Source: Ornithinibacillus bavariensis (lineage in GTDB: Bacteria > Bacillota > Bacilli > Bacillales > Amphibacillaceae). Taken from it: a stretch of 64,000 nt of DNA. Under the pieces are notes generated by a model. It was not told where the DNA came from. It worked only from the letters and a program-made list of their open reading frames with translations, and made no database searches. Positions 35,212 to 44,250 of this stretch are shown here, one piece after another. A program made the translations under genes and the position numbers. The stretch is taken from assembly GCF_018333235.1 (NCBI RefSeq), contig NZ_BORP01000003.1, forward strand, positions 303,424 through 367,423, in the 5' to 3' direction. Position 1 is the stretch's first letter. Each line of letters begins with the position of its first letter.

Positions 35212-37656
35212 TTATTCTTCTTCACGAATTAAAGAATAGATAGACTGATGTTTAACTAACCTTACTACAATAAACCATCCAATAGTAATCCACAATAGAA
35301 CAATTAAAATAGTTAGAATAAAATATTGAAGATAATAAAAGTACGGATAAATGTTATCTAAAAATTGAGTTAGTGAGAATAGGACTAATGCAGCAATTGT
35401 TCCCAAAATCAAATATAATACCATCTCAAAAAATAGTAGTTGATAAAGTTCTTTTTTCTTCATACCCAACGAAAGGTAAATCCCCCACTCTTTCCTCATT
35501 ATTTTATACTTACTAAAAACTAGGACTACTATACTTAATATAGATAGCAAAACTGATGTAGAATAGGTTAATTTCCCTAAATGTCCGACAAAATAGGATA
35601 TTCTTCTATCTTTTTCTATCACGTTTGAAATATTTTGATATAAGCTCCCTGGTCTAATAGCGATAAGTTTATCTAGTTTAGATTGAATTTCTACTGTCTC
35701 TTTGTTGTTTATTTCATCCTTAAGATATATAGATAATTCGTTAAAACCCGGAAACATTTTTTTCTCAACAGCCGTTTCTTCTGCTATAACAACTGTAAAT
35801 TCAGAGTACTCTATTTGTAATGAATCATATCTTAATACAAATGGGGTGTTATTCATAGCTAATATTTCGAATTCCCACTGATTTGTTAGATATCCAGATA
35901 TATCCCTTTTTTTCTGTACAAAAGTTATTTTTTCCCCATTTAACTTTCCTTCATTCGAAACGCTATGAATCGGATTATATAATATAACTTTGTTTAGAAG
36001 GTCTTCATAATTTAGATTAGGATAAAGTTGCATAAATTCCTTTTTATTCAATAAAACATATCTAACATTTGGTATTAGATATCCATGTTCATAAGTATGA
36101 TTATTAATACCATTTTGGTTGATCCATTCTTGAATGGATGGAGTTACTAAATTTTCTTGTATCATAGGATGTACATCTATCATAAAAGGGGTTTTTTCTA
36201 CATACTTTATACCGCTTTTGTCCTCTACCTGTTTAACTTCGTTTAATGAAAAAGTTAAACCCTCTTGAAATAATACTGTCAAGTTATCTATTTCTTTTGA
36301 TGCATAAACTTCTTGTGAGTTTAAATAGTAATCTATTTCCGTATCCCAAATTCCAGAAGATTCTTTTTCTACAAAAATAGAGACAGAAAGTGTTAATATC
36401 GACAAGGTTATAATAGATACTAACAATACACTGTGTTTTGGATACGTTTGCAATTGATGCAAAATTTTATTTATAGTGAACTCATTTGATTTTATTGATA
36501 ATTTCGTAGACTTTTTCTTTTTGTACTGCAGATCTTTCAACATTTCGTTAATAGAATTTTTCTTGAGTCGATTAATTGATAGATATGAACTAATAAAAGT
36601 AACACCAAATATAACACTAGTCCATAGAATAACTATTATAAAAACATACAGTGCATTGGATACTTTTAAATTACTTATATTAAAAGTATTTTGGATTATC
36701 CATACATGTAAGAAATATTGGAAGGGTAAAGAGACTAATACCCCCCAAAACAATAAATATAAGATTTGGGAAATGTTTATTTTTAACAAGTTCAAATTAG
36801 TTGAACCTATTGCCTTTAATATAGCTAACTTCCTATTCTGAGTAGTATTAAAAAAATATAATAAACAATACATACATAAAAAAGTTGCTAACAAAATGAC
36901 AACTTGAAAGATAATAGAAAGTATCGTGATATGTTTATAGTTTGCTAATCCATTATAAAATAATCTCTGATTGAAGTAGCCTGAATATGATTCAAGAAAT
37001 TCAGAAGACTTTTTGTGCATTTTATCAATGCTTCCGTAATTTCCTTTTAGCTGAATTAAATAATTCCGGTATTTAACATCTTTATCATTTTTTATTGGAA
37101 TAAATATATTAGGGAAATCATTAATTCCCTTTTGAACATCATAAGGGACAGTCCACCTAGCAGAGTAATTTTCCACAATACCTGTTAATACATATTCTGT
37201 AATTGTACCATTTATCTTCAGTGCTCTCTTTTCGTTAATTCTCCATGTACTATCAATTAAAGATAAATAAGTAGATTCAATTGCTACTTCGTTCTTTTCT
37301 TTTGGGAGCGAACCTTCAATTAATGTAATTTTCCCTATATCAATAGCGTGGTTATCCATCTCTCCGACTGTCCCAATATGACCGTTAGGTAATTCAGCAG
37401 TTCCAAATAATTTAATCTCGCCTATTTTTTTTACATCACTGTTGTTAGCAATAGAATTTTTAGTATCGTTACTATTCAATACAACAACCGAATGTTGTCC
37501 ATATTCATTATATGCCTGTTCCTTAATACTCATCTTAATAGATTCAGAAGCAGTTGAAATAGATGTTATCGATGCAAGGATAATTACTAGAGATGTGAGC
37601 ATTAAAAAAAACCATTTTTTCCGTGAAATCAAAAGTTTATAGCTTAATTTAAACAT
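35212..37656 (-). CDS. FtsX/MacB-type ABC permease
   Basis: An 814-residue protein: one N-terminal membrane helix (about residues 14-34), a 200-residue outside domain, three helices near 245-360, a second helix near 410 with another outside domain, and three helices near 690-800. This duplicated FtsX layout fits permeases that export or sense peptides, and resembles those paired with lactococcin-972-type bacteriocins. It overlaps the ATPase gene by eight bases. A hairpin in repeat R1 lies downstream. The secreted protein encoded divergently at 38584 is a candidate substrate (inference). Confidence 0.8.
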   Translation of the reverse strand: MFKLSYKLLISRKKWFFLMLTSLVIILASITSISTASESIKMSIKEQAYNEYGQHSVVVLNSNDTKNSIANNSDVKKIGEIKLFGTAELPNGHIGTVGEMDNHAIDIGKITLIEGSLPKEKNEVAIESTYLSLIDSTWRINEKRALKINGTITEYVLTGIVENYSARWTVPYDVQKGINDFPNIFIPIKNDKDVKYRNYLIQLKGNYGSIDKMHKKSSEFLESYSGYFNQRLFYNGLANYKHITILSIIFQVVILLATFLCMYCLLYFFNTTQNRKLAILKAIGSTNLNLLKINISQILYLLFWGVLVSLPFQYFLHVWIIQNTFNISNLKVSNALYVFIIVILWTSVIFGVTFISSYLSINRLKKNSINEMLKDLQYKKKKSTKLSIKSNEFTINKILHQLQTYPKHSVLLVSIITLSILTLSVSIFVEKESSGIWDTEIDYYLNSQEVYASKEIDNLTVLFQEGLTFSLNEVKQVEDKSGIKYVEKTPFMIDVHPMIQENLVTPSIQEWINQNGINNHTYEHGYLIPNVRYVLLNKKEFMQLYPNLNYEDLLNKVILYNPIHSVSNEGKLNGEKITFVQKKRDISGYLTNQWEFEILAMNNTPFVLRYDSLQIEYSEFTVVIAEETAVEKKMFPGFNELSIYLKDEINNKETVEIQSKLDKLIAIRPGSLYQNISNVIEKDRRISYFVGHLGKLTYSTSVLLSILSIVVLVFSKYKIMRKEWGIYLSLGMKKKELYQLLFFEMVLYLILGTIAALVLFSLTQFLDNIYPYFYYLQYFILTILIVLLWITIGWFIVVRLVKHQSIYSLIREEE

Positions 37657-38320
37657 CTCTATTTTTCACCCTCAGTTCTCCATCTTGAATTTCAAACAAA
37701 TGATGTGGTTCTTTAATTAATTTCTTCTCGTGTGTAACAATAACTAGAGAAATACCGTAAATATTACTAAGTTCAGAAAGTAAATTAACAATCTTCCGTG
37801 TTGTTTTATGATCAAGATTACCAGTTGGCTCATCTGCAAATACAATATCTGGCAATGTTATTAGGGATCTTGCAATTGCCACTCTTTGTTGTTCTCCACC
37901 AGATAATTTAGTTGTTTCTTTATCTAAAAGATATTCTATTTCTAATCTCTTTGCTAAATCTTTAGTCTCCAATCTGTTATCAACAGTATTAAAAGTTAAG
38001 GGCAACTCAATATTCTGTTTAACAGATAACTCTGGTATAAGATGAAAAGATTGAAAAATAAAGCCAAATGATTTACCTCTTATTTCGGATTGCTTTTCAT
38101 CATTTAATTCATAGAAAGAACTATTCCTGTAATAAACCCGTCCTGACGTCGGCTTTTCGAGTCCACCCAGAATACTTAATAAAGTAGATTTTCCAGAACC
38201 ACTTTTTCCCTCAATAACATAGATTTCCCCTCTATTAATCTTAATCGATGTTGGCTTTAAAACTAACTGCTGATTTGAGAAGGTTTTACTTACCTTTTCT
38301 GCATTTAAAATAACTGACAA
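37649..38320 (-). CDS. ABC ATPase, MacB/LolD-like
   Basis: A 223-residue ATPase: Walker A GKSGSGKSTLL, Q-loop FIFQSFHLIPELS, signature LSGGEQQRVAIARSL, Walker B IVFADEPTGNLD, and H-loop VTHEKK. Typical partner of FtsX-like permeases. The start is TTG 38320 with AGGGGGT upstream; a nearby ATG is in another frame. It forms a two-gene operon with the permease. Confidence 0.88.
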   Translation of the reverse strand: MSVILNAEKVSKTFSNQQLVLKPTSIKINRGEIYVIEGKSGSGKSTLLSILGGLEKPTSGRVYYRNSSFYELNDEKQSEIRGKSFGFIFQSFHLIPELSVKQNIELPLTFNTVDNRLETKDLAKRLEIEYLLDKETTKLSGGEQQRVAIARSLITLPDIVFADEPTGNLDHKTTRKIVNLLSELSNIYGISLVIVTHEKKLIKEPHHLFEIQDGELRVKNRDV

Positions 38321-38524
38321 ACATAATACCCCCTAAATTCTTTTCTAGTTAATTTATTAATAGGATTTTCCATTAATATAATAACCCAATTTACAGAAAC
38401 GCCAAAATAATTGCATCTTTCCCAAAAATAGCTATTACATTTATCTACCATCCAATATTTAATTCAGCTCACTAATATTCTAACTATTTATTAAACTGAC
38501 AAAATAACAAATAAACAAATATTA

Positions 38525-38553
38525 TTGAAAAGTGGAATAATATTTGTTAGAAT
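38525..38553 (+). promoter_or_regulatory. SigA-type promoter of the secreted protein gene
   Basis: TTGAAA (38525-38530) and TAGAAT (38548-38553) with a 17-base spacer, 30 bases before the start codon, followed by AGGAGG at 38573-38578. Confidence 0.7.
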
Positions 38554-38583
38554 GATAGAGAATACTATTTTTAGGAGGAAAAA

Positions 38584-38988
38584 ATGAAAAGATCTAAAAA
38601 ATTAAAAATTTTACTTCCAGGATTATTCATCATCGCACTACTATTCCCAATCGCAACAAGTGCATATAGCGGTTCCTACACTTTTACTATGTCAGCTGCA
38701 GTTTTAGGGAAAACTAAACACAACTTAGCTAATAAAGCTACTACTACAACTGCTAAAGGTACAACTTATGACATTGATGGAAAAGTAACTACTAGTTCCA
38801 CTTTCAGTGTTCAATTACATAATAATTGGTTTACAGCGTACACAGTTACCGGTTTTACTGCCAATAACTGGAACTACACAAAAAGTTTTGGAACGGTTAA
38901 AAAAGATGGTTATGTAATTAATGTTACAAAAACAAAAGCAGGGAAAGCCGGAGATTATATTAAAGGAAACGGCACTATAAATCAATAG
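38584..38988 (+). CDS. Secreted small protein, possible bacteriocin
   Basis: A 134-residue protein with a clear signal peptide (KRSKKLKILLPG, a hydrophobic core, cleavage probably after TSA, residue 26). The mature part of about 108 residues is Thr/Lys-rich, has no Cys, and looks beta-rich with amphipathic strands (GSYTFTMSAAVLG, FTAYTVTGFTANNWNY). It has its own promoter and terminator and diverges from a MacB-like ABC pair. Size, secretion and context resemble lactococcin-972-type loci, but the sequence is not that family as I know it. An antimicrobial or surface role is inferred. Confidence 0.65.
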   Translation: MKRSKKLKILLPGLFIIALLFPIATSAYSGSYTFTMSAAVLGKTKHNLANKATTTTAKGTTYDIDGKVTTSSTFSVQLHNNWFTAYTVTGFTANNWNYTKSFGTVKKDGYVINVTKTKAGKAGDYIKGNGTINQ

Positions 38989-38994
38989 TAAAAC

Positions 38995-39038
38995 TATAGC
39001 TTAATAGATTAATTTTCTATTAAGCTATAATTTTTTTA
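38995..39038 (+). terminator. Rho-independent terminator
   Basis: TATAGCTTAATAGA pairs perfectly with TCTATTAAGCTATA, followed by seven T. Confidence 0.88.
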
Positions 39039-39318
39039 TTGACGGGGCCCTTCAGAAACAACTATATAGTTAATGATAACTTTATAATTATTATATTAAC
39101 TATCTTCAATAAGCAAACCAAACACTAATGTAATTAAACTCTCGACTATTGAGTTCCTTAATCTATATATAACACTGAAAGTTTAGATGGTAAAATGAAA
39201 AAATAAAAAAAATTTATTCAGTTTAAGTTTTTTAATTTACTTATTTACATTAATATTTGTTCTGTTCGTAAATTGAAGGGGAAGGGGAATATGGTTAAAT
39301 CTAACATCGATAGAATAT

Positions 39319-39505
39319 ATGAAAAATTCCTCTAACTTTATTCCGCTTAAAACAATAAGCCCATATGTAACAGCGATTTTTAACGGGAATATTAATATAG
39401 GTATACTTATAAAAAATTTTTTTGGATTTTATTATGTTATTGCCTATGGGCATTTATGTTCCTTCATGTATTTTGTTCAAGACGTTCAATAGAATAGGTA
39501 ACTTC
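39319..39505 (+). pseudogene. VanZ-like gene remnant
   Basis: One frame gives NFIPLKTISPYVTAIFNGNI, matching the N-I-P-F-K-T-I start of VanZ proteins. After about 39425 the match moves to another frame: MLLPMGIYVPSCILFKTFNR, the next VanZ motif. Further coding is lost. A frameshifted remnant lacking its end. Confidence 0.6.
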
Positions 39506-39524
39506 GAAGTCCGATAAACTAGTA

Positions 39525-39740
39525 GAAGCAGCATTTAGTGATCCATTTCAGGAAACACTTTACCAGAGTAATATCATGAGCACTAAAATGTATATTAAGA
39601 TGCTTATGAATACAAAAAGCACCTATCCAAACTTGAGGATCAAATAGCTGTTTTGGTATAAGAGAAGAATGTAAGATTATCAAATCCATCCCTGGTAACG
39701 GCAGAAAAAATTACGGCACTTGAAATTTAAAATCGTATTA
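39525..39740 (+). pseudogene. IS110-family transposase remnant
   Basis: Frames interrupted by stops read EAAFSDPFQETLYQSN, MYIKML, KLEDQIAVLV and KIIKSIPGNGRK. The order and the SIPG motif resemble the C-terminal transposase_20 part of IS110 transposases. No ends or intact ORF remain. Confidence 0.5.
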
Positions 39741-40066
39741 TTTATATTATCCTGTTAAACTAAAGCACCCTTTACTTTAAGTACATTATTTCACAAAATT
39801 AGAGCAGTTAGATATAGTTTGTTGAGCAGTATTCATGTAGTGTGCAACAAATAGAACTGGTGCTTTTCGTCATGCTTTTTCACCATTCCCCTCTCATTAG
39901 AGAACATTTGTTACTTTAGAATAAGATTGATAGAAATGTTACCATAACCTAAATTTAACATCAATAAAAAGAATCCATAAAAAAAGATTAATTAAAGGGG
40001 GGATTTTTATAGAATCTTTAAAAGGGAACAATAAAAGTTAGGTTATATTTTTGCATTGTTTAACAA
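39741..40066. other. Intergenic region with boundary palindrome
   Basis: A boundary palindrome lies at 39754-39781 (TTAAACTAAAGCACCC then TTTACTTTAAG). No ORF that I can support up to the oxidoreductase stop at 40067. Confidence 0.5.
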
Positions 40067-41065
40067 CTATCTAATTTTTAATATTATTTTCCCTTTCGCC
40101 CTTCCAGATTCCGCATACTCCATCGCCTTTTGAGCATCTTCAAATGGCAAAACTCTATCAATTATAGGTTTGATTTTGCCAGTCTCAATATAGTTTGCTA
40201 TTATACGTAATTGCTCTCCACTCGGCTTCATAAACAAAAATGTATATTGTGCATTATGCTTTTTTTCAAGTGCAGAAAGTTTATGACTTGCTGCTGAAAA
40301 CAATAACGTTTTAAAATATCCAGAACCATATTCTTTACCAAAACGCGCATTTGGTAATCCCGAAACGGAAACAATTCTTCCTCCGCTTTTTATTACTTGA
40401 AATGATTTTTCGAGGATCTCTCCACCAAGTGTATCAAATACTGCATCATAGTTTTTCAGTTTATCTTCAAATTTCTCTGTTTTGTAATTTATTATTTCAT
40501 CTGCACCAAGCGATTTTACTAAATTCGCACCAGCGTCACTGGCAGTTGTTGCAACAGTAGCACCGATTAACTTTGCCAGTTGAATAGCAAATGTACCAAC
40601 ACCACCAGCCCCAGCTTGAATTAAAATCTTTTGTCCCTTTTGTAATTGCAAAATGTCTGTCAGGGCTTGATAAGTGGTTAGCCCAATCAGTGGAATCGAG
40701 GCTGCTTCTTCAAAGCTCAAATTTTTAGGTTTTAAGGCGATGTCATCTTCATGAATAGCGATATATTCAGCGAAAGTACCAATTTTACTCTTACGTGGTC
40801 GTGCATATATTTCGTCACCAACTTTAAAACGAGTCACTTTTGAGCCAACCTTTGCAACAACCCCAGAAAAGTCATTCCCTAAGATAAGAGGCATTTTATA
40901 TTTAACTAACAATTTTACTTTCCCATCGCGTATCTTAAAATCAATAGGATTAATACTAGCTGCATGAATTTCTGCAAGCACCTCATTTTCGCCAATTTCA
41001 GGTGTGGGCATTACTGCTAAACGCATTGGCACTTTCCCATATTTATCAATAATCATTGCTCTCAT
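40067..41065 (-). CDS. Quinone-oxidoreductase-like MDR family enzyme
   Basis: A 332-residue MDR protein: GroES-like start (EVLAEIHAASINPIDFKIRDG), LGNDFSGVVAKVG, then Rossmann motif IQAGAGGVGTFAIQLAK and the closing GKIILKIR. No structural-zinc Cys cluster, so it is of the zinc-free quinone-reductase type using NADPH. ATG 41065 follows TAGGAGG. The broken ArsR gene upstream in the same direction, 43 bases away, probably regulated it. Confidence 0.88.
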   Translation of the reverse strand: MRAMIIDKYGKVPMRLAVMPTPEIGENEVLAEIHAASINPIDFKIRDGKVKLLVKYKMPLILGNDFSGVVAKVGSKVTRFKVGDEIYARPRKSKIGTFAEYIAIHEDDIALKPKNLSFEEAASIPLIGLTTYQALTDILQLQKGQKILIQAGAGGVGTFAIQLAKLIGATVATTASDAGANLVKSLGADEIINYKTEKFEDKLKNYDAVFDTLGGEILEKSFQVIKSGGRIVSVSGLPNARFGKEYGSGYFKTLLFSAASHKLSALEKKHNAQYTFLFMKPSGEQLRIIANYIETGKIKPIIDRVLPFEDAQKAMEYAESGRAKGKIILKIR

Positions 41066-41107
41066 AGTCTATACCTCCTATTAATGTGTGTTTCATATTC
41101 CATTATT

Positions 41108-41439
41108 TCAATAAAAGTTCTGCATGAACTTATCAATATCCAGCACAAGCTCTTTTAATAAACCTAATTCTGAACTTACATTAATATAATAAAAGTTTTT
41201 TGTCCCTTCTTTACGCATTAAAATAACGCCAGCATCACGTAATACTTTAAGGTGGTGAGACACGGCAGGTCGAGAAAGATGTGTTTGTTCAGTGATTTCA
41301 CCAACAAGCCTGATTGACAATCTGTCCCCATTAGAACTAACAAGATCGATTGACGTGTTTCATCACCAATTGCTAATAGTACTTTTTGACAATTAATAAA
41401 ATCCTCTTTAATCATATTTAGTTGGTCCTGTTTATTCAT
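41108..41439 (-). pseudogene. ArsR-type repressor gene with frameshift
   Basis: ATG 41439 (GGAGG upstream) opens MNKQDQLNMIKEDF ... LAIGDETRQSILLVLMGTDC, the first helices of an ArsR repressor. The frame shifts near 41318-41322; the second frame continues SIRLVGEITEQTHLSRPAVS, HHLKVLRDAGVI and the wing, to the stop at 41108. Intact length would be about 110 residues. The 43-base gap to the oxidoreductase gene suggests an operon. Real mutation or sequencing error cannot be told. Confidence 0.75.
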
Positions 41440-41612
41440 TTGGTAATATACCTCCAACAATAAGTTTAATGGTTTAAGTTGATGAACGGTAATGCAGAAT
41501 ACAACAATACACTATTGTTATGTCAGGTGCAATATTGAGAAAGCAAATCGAGATGAAGTATTTATGTACCGCAGTATGAGTCTACTATGTATTAAGCAAT
41601 GATGACATGCTT

Positions 41613-41747
41613 CTTCAACTAAACTGCCTGTTAGCTTAATAACTTCTATTCAAGCGGAATATTCCAAGGATAAAGTTAAAATTTTAACCATAAGAAAAAG
41701 GCGACTACAAGGATCACCTTTTTAACTATTGCACCCGTTAGTTGAAT
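41613..41747. repeat. Repeat R2, copy 1
   Basis: Left arm TTCAACTAAACTGCCTGTTAG (41613 on), middle AATATTCCAAGG and TTTTAACCATAAG, hairpin AAAAAGGCGAC..GATCACCTTTTT (about 41695-41722), right arm TGCACCCGTTAGTTGAAT. Both ends face outward as inverted repeats, and the element fills the gap between the serine hydrolase and ArsR genes. Confidence 0.8.
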
Positions 41748-41754
41748 CGGCATA

Positions 41755-42552
41755 TTATGAATTAGATAGAATTTCATTTTTCAATTCAACTTTCTGATTG
41801 CAATATTCATCATAAAGTAACTTCATTGCATCAATAATTATTTGATCTGCTAATGTCTCTTTATGTCGATTTGGTAACTCCTTTGCACCCAAAACATATA
41901 ATAACGGATTTTTGGAAAACTCGCCCATTATCCCAATATCAACTACTACATTATCTAGTCCACCAGTCATACGATTTAAGAAATGGCTTGGTATACCTTC
42001 TATATCACCTTGTTGCCTTACTAAACCATTAATAACTGGAATCCATAAATCAGGATTAGTTATGTATCCTTGATGTATTAATCGTAAAAGCTCTAACATC
42101 TCACTCAATTCTCCGTTGCTATCCAAGTCTCTTGGATTTCGAGTAATATTTATGGTTTTAAAATATGATTTTATTTTATTGTTAGTCAAATCCCATCCAC
42201 CACAAAATTGAACAATTCGCTCTGCTACAAAGCTATCGTGACAGGCTATCATGACTTCCACCGCATCTTGGAGTGCCAAGCTTTCTCTATTTTGAAAGTG
42301 AGGATACACTTCGTTGCTATCCTCTTCAGGATTAAAAATCACATCAACAATGTCAGTCCATTTATAGTGTCTTTCTTCAACCAATTTTGCGATACAAAAG
42401 GCTATTGCAACTTTTGCCGCAGAAGCGATAGGTACTAATAGCTCTTTATTAATTGATAAAACTATATCCTGTTTTACATGAGAATAAATAATAATCCCCA
42501 CTTCACAGTATTTTCTACTTACATGTTCTCTCTGAAACTTGTACTTATTCAA
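41755..42552 (-). CDS. Serine hydrolase, class A beta-lactamase-like
   Basis: A 265-residue protein with the SxxK motif in PIASAAKVAIAFCIA, a likely second motif HDS in place of SDN, and TGGLDNVVVDIGIM in place of KTG. The fold looks like class A beta-lactamase/penicillin-binding proteins, but there is no signal peptide and the motifs differ, so drug hydrolysis is doubtful. The only start after an in-frame stop is TTG 42552, which lies inside the boundary repeat; the protein may therefore be N-terminally shortened. Confidence 0.7.
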   Translation of the reverse strand: MNKYKFQREHVSRKYCEVGIIIYSHVKQDIVLSINKELLVPIASAAKVAIAFCIAKLVEERHYKWTDIVDVIFNPEEDSNEVYPHFQNRESLALQDAVEVMIACHDSFVAERIVQFCGGWDLTNNKIKSYFKTINITRNPRDLDSNGELSEMLELLRLIHQGYITNPDLWIPVINGLVRQQGDIEGIPSHFLNRMTGGLDNVVVDIGIMGEFSKNPLLYVLGAKELPNRHKETLADQIIIDAMKLLYDEYCNQKVELKNEILSNS

Positions 42553-42689
42553 CTAACCTGACCCGATAGCTTAGTACTGTTACTTTAACACTAACATAAT
42601 ATTCCAAATATAAAAACGAGATTTTAGCCATAAAAAAAGGCGATACCACTCGGTTCACCTTGTTTTACTATTGCACCCGTTAGTTGAAC
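42550..42689. repeat. Repeat R2, copy 2
   Basis: Left arm TTCAACTAACCTGACCCGATAG (overlapping the serine hydrolase start), middle AATATTCCAAAT and GATTTTAGCCATAA, hairpin AAAAAGGCGATACC..GGTTCACCTTG, right arm TTGCACCCGTTAGTTGAAC. Confidence 0.8.
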
Positions 42690-42702
42690 AAAATCCTAGT
42701 AA

Positions 42703-43068
42703 CTATTGAGAAATTACCTCTATCTTATCAGTAAAAAGTACAGGTGGGTTTGACTCTCCAACATCACAATAATAACCAACTATTCGCTTACCTATTTTTA
42801 AACCCAATTCTTCGTACTTTTCTTGGCTGAGATGGTAGTATGCACCATCATTTTCTTGTGCTAGTTTAATTAATTCGTCTCTTGTTTTATCTAAAAAGTT
42901 AAGGTTTTCGACACTTGGCAAAGTTAATATGATGTATTCTTCATTAAAAGTAGCCTTCTCTATATTAACAATGACGCTTTCGTGTCTTTCTTCAGAAGAA
43001 CAATTATTTTGTTGACCACAGGCTCCCAAAATAACAACAAGTAAAATTAGAGATGATACTCTTTTCAA
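42703..43068 (-). CDS. Small lipoprotein, unknown function
   Basis: A 121-residue protein. TTG 43068 with GGAGGTG upstream gives a lipoprotein signal peptide MKRVSSLILLVVILGACGQ (lipobox LGAC). A longer frame opening with GTG inside the repeat at 43110 lacks a ribosome site. The mature part (VIVNIEKATFNEEYIILTLP, GKRIVGYYCDVGESNPPVLF) has no domain I recognise. Confidence 0.6.
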   Translation of the reverse strand: MKRVSSLILLVVILGACGQQNNCSSEERHESVIVNIEKATFNEEYIILTLPSVENLNFLDKTRDELIKLAQENDGAYYHLSQEKYEELGLKIGKRIVGYYCDVGESNPPVLFTDKIEVISQ

Positions 43069-43106
43069 ACTTACACCTCCAATCAATTTTAACAATTTAA
43101 GATCTT

Positions 43107-43247
43107 TCACTAAACTGCCCCGTTAACATAATAACTTTTATCTCAATACTAACATTATATTCTAAATATATTATTGGAATTTTACTATATGAAAAGGCGA
43201 CCTTCAAAGATCACCTTTTTAAAGTAATGCACCCGCTAACTTAATAA
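43107..43247. repeat. Repeat R2, copy 3
   Basis: Left arm TTCACTAAACTGCCCCGTTA, middle ATATTCTAAATA and TTTTACTATATGA, hairpin AAAAGGCGACC..GATCACCTTTTT (about 43192-43222), right arm TGCACCCGCTAACTTAA. Confidence 0.8.
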
Positions 43248-43313
43248 AAAAGAGGTTACTGTGACACCCCCCCTTTTAAACTATTACACAAATTCAATAA
43301 AAACGTATATGGC

Positions 43314-44159
43314 CTATTCAAAAGAAAGAATTTGATTCTCACATCCACCCATGTAATTGACCAAGTCTGGTACAAGAATAGTGGCTGATTGAACAGAATT
43401 ATATAGATAGCTTAGAAATGATTTAAAAGGAACAAATACATCTTTATCTTGAATATGAATGTTCTTATATTGATTTTTAAACATAACGGGATATTGAACT
43501 GTCATACTTTTTTCATTAACCTTCATATAATAAGTAAACAAACCGTCTTCTAAACTAAGAATCACATTGTGTTTAAATTTTGGTGGTAACCCTTCTTCAT
43601 AGAAAGAATCTAATTCTTGAAGTATGTTATCTGTATTAAAGTCTAATTTCTCACAGATTAGAAAACTAAATAATTGATCATAACCATGCCCTGAACCATA
43701 TTCGTTAACGTGAGATTTTTGAACAATGCTAGCCCCTTTTTCGTCTTGTTTATCTCTTAACATTTTATTTTTTGCTAGTTTATTTAAAGCTCTTTTCAAG
43801 TCCTTTTTAGATAATACGGATTTCACCTCACCTATCCCAATACAGGTTTCTACTGGAAAAAACCTCTGTGATAGATCGTCTGTAAACAACGGTGTATAAT
43901 TTCTATCATAAATGACAAGATCACATTGAGTACTTACCGCATCCTCATTATTCACTAAAAATCAACTACCTATCTCAACATTATTAGGAATAAACTTTTT
44001 TATAAAGTTCATGTAAATTTACTCTATATATATTCCATATTCACCAGGATGAATTAATCTGTTGTTCTCCGGGTTAAAAAAAAGTTTCTTTGATGAATTT
44101 TTAAATTCCCTTATAAATCTTTCTATTTGTTGTTCCATTAAATTTTTAATTTTATTCAT
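43314..44159 (-). pseudogene. DUF6602-like gene with two in-frame stops
   Basis: ATG 44159 with AGAGGTGG upstream opens about 281 codons in one frame: IREFKNSSKKLFFNPENNR, LIHPGEYGIYIE, stop TAA (44019-44021), IYMNFIKKFIPNNVEIGS, stop TGA (43962-43964), then FLVNNEDAVSTQCDLVIYD and FFPVETCIGIGEVKS to 43314. The stops look like point changes (TGA for GGA at the family's GSGF position). DUF6602 proteins are nuclease-like, often near defence or mobile genes. The free-standing ORF 43314-43955 is only the remaining part. Confidence 0.75.
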
Positions 44160-44250
44160 TTTTGTATCCACCTCTAGAAAAATTGATTTACCAAAATAAT
44201 TCTAAATATAAGTACCAAACACTTTTTAATGTCGTAATAATATCTTCGTA

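Noticed and set aside
38584..38988. Lactococcin 972 itself
   Set aside because: The mature sequence lacks the motifs I associate with that family; only the locus layout is similar.
41755..42552. Functional beta-lactamase
   Set aside because: No signal peptide, and the second and third active-site motifs do not match; only the SxxK helix is clear.
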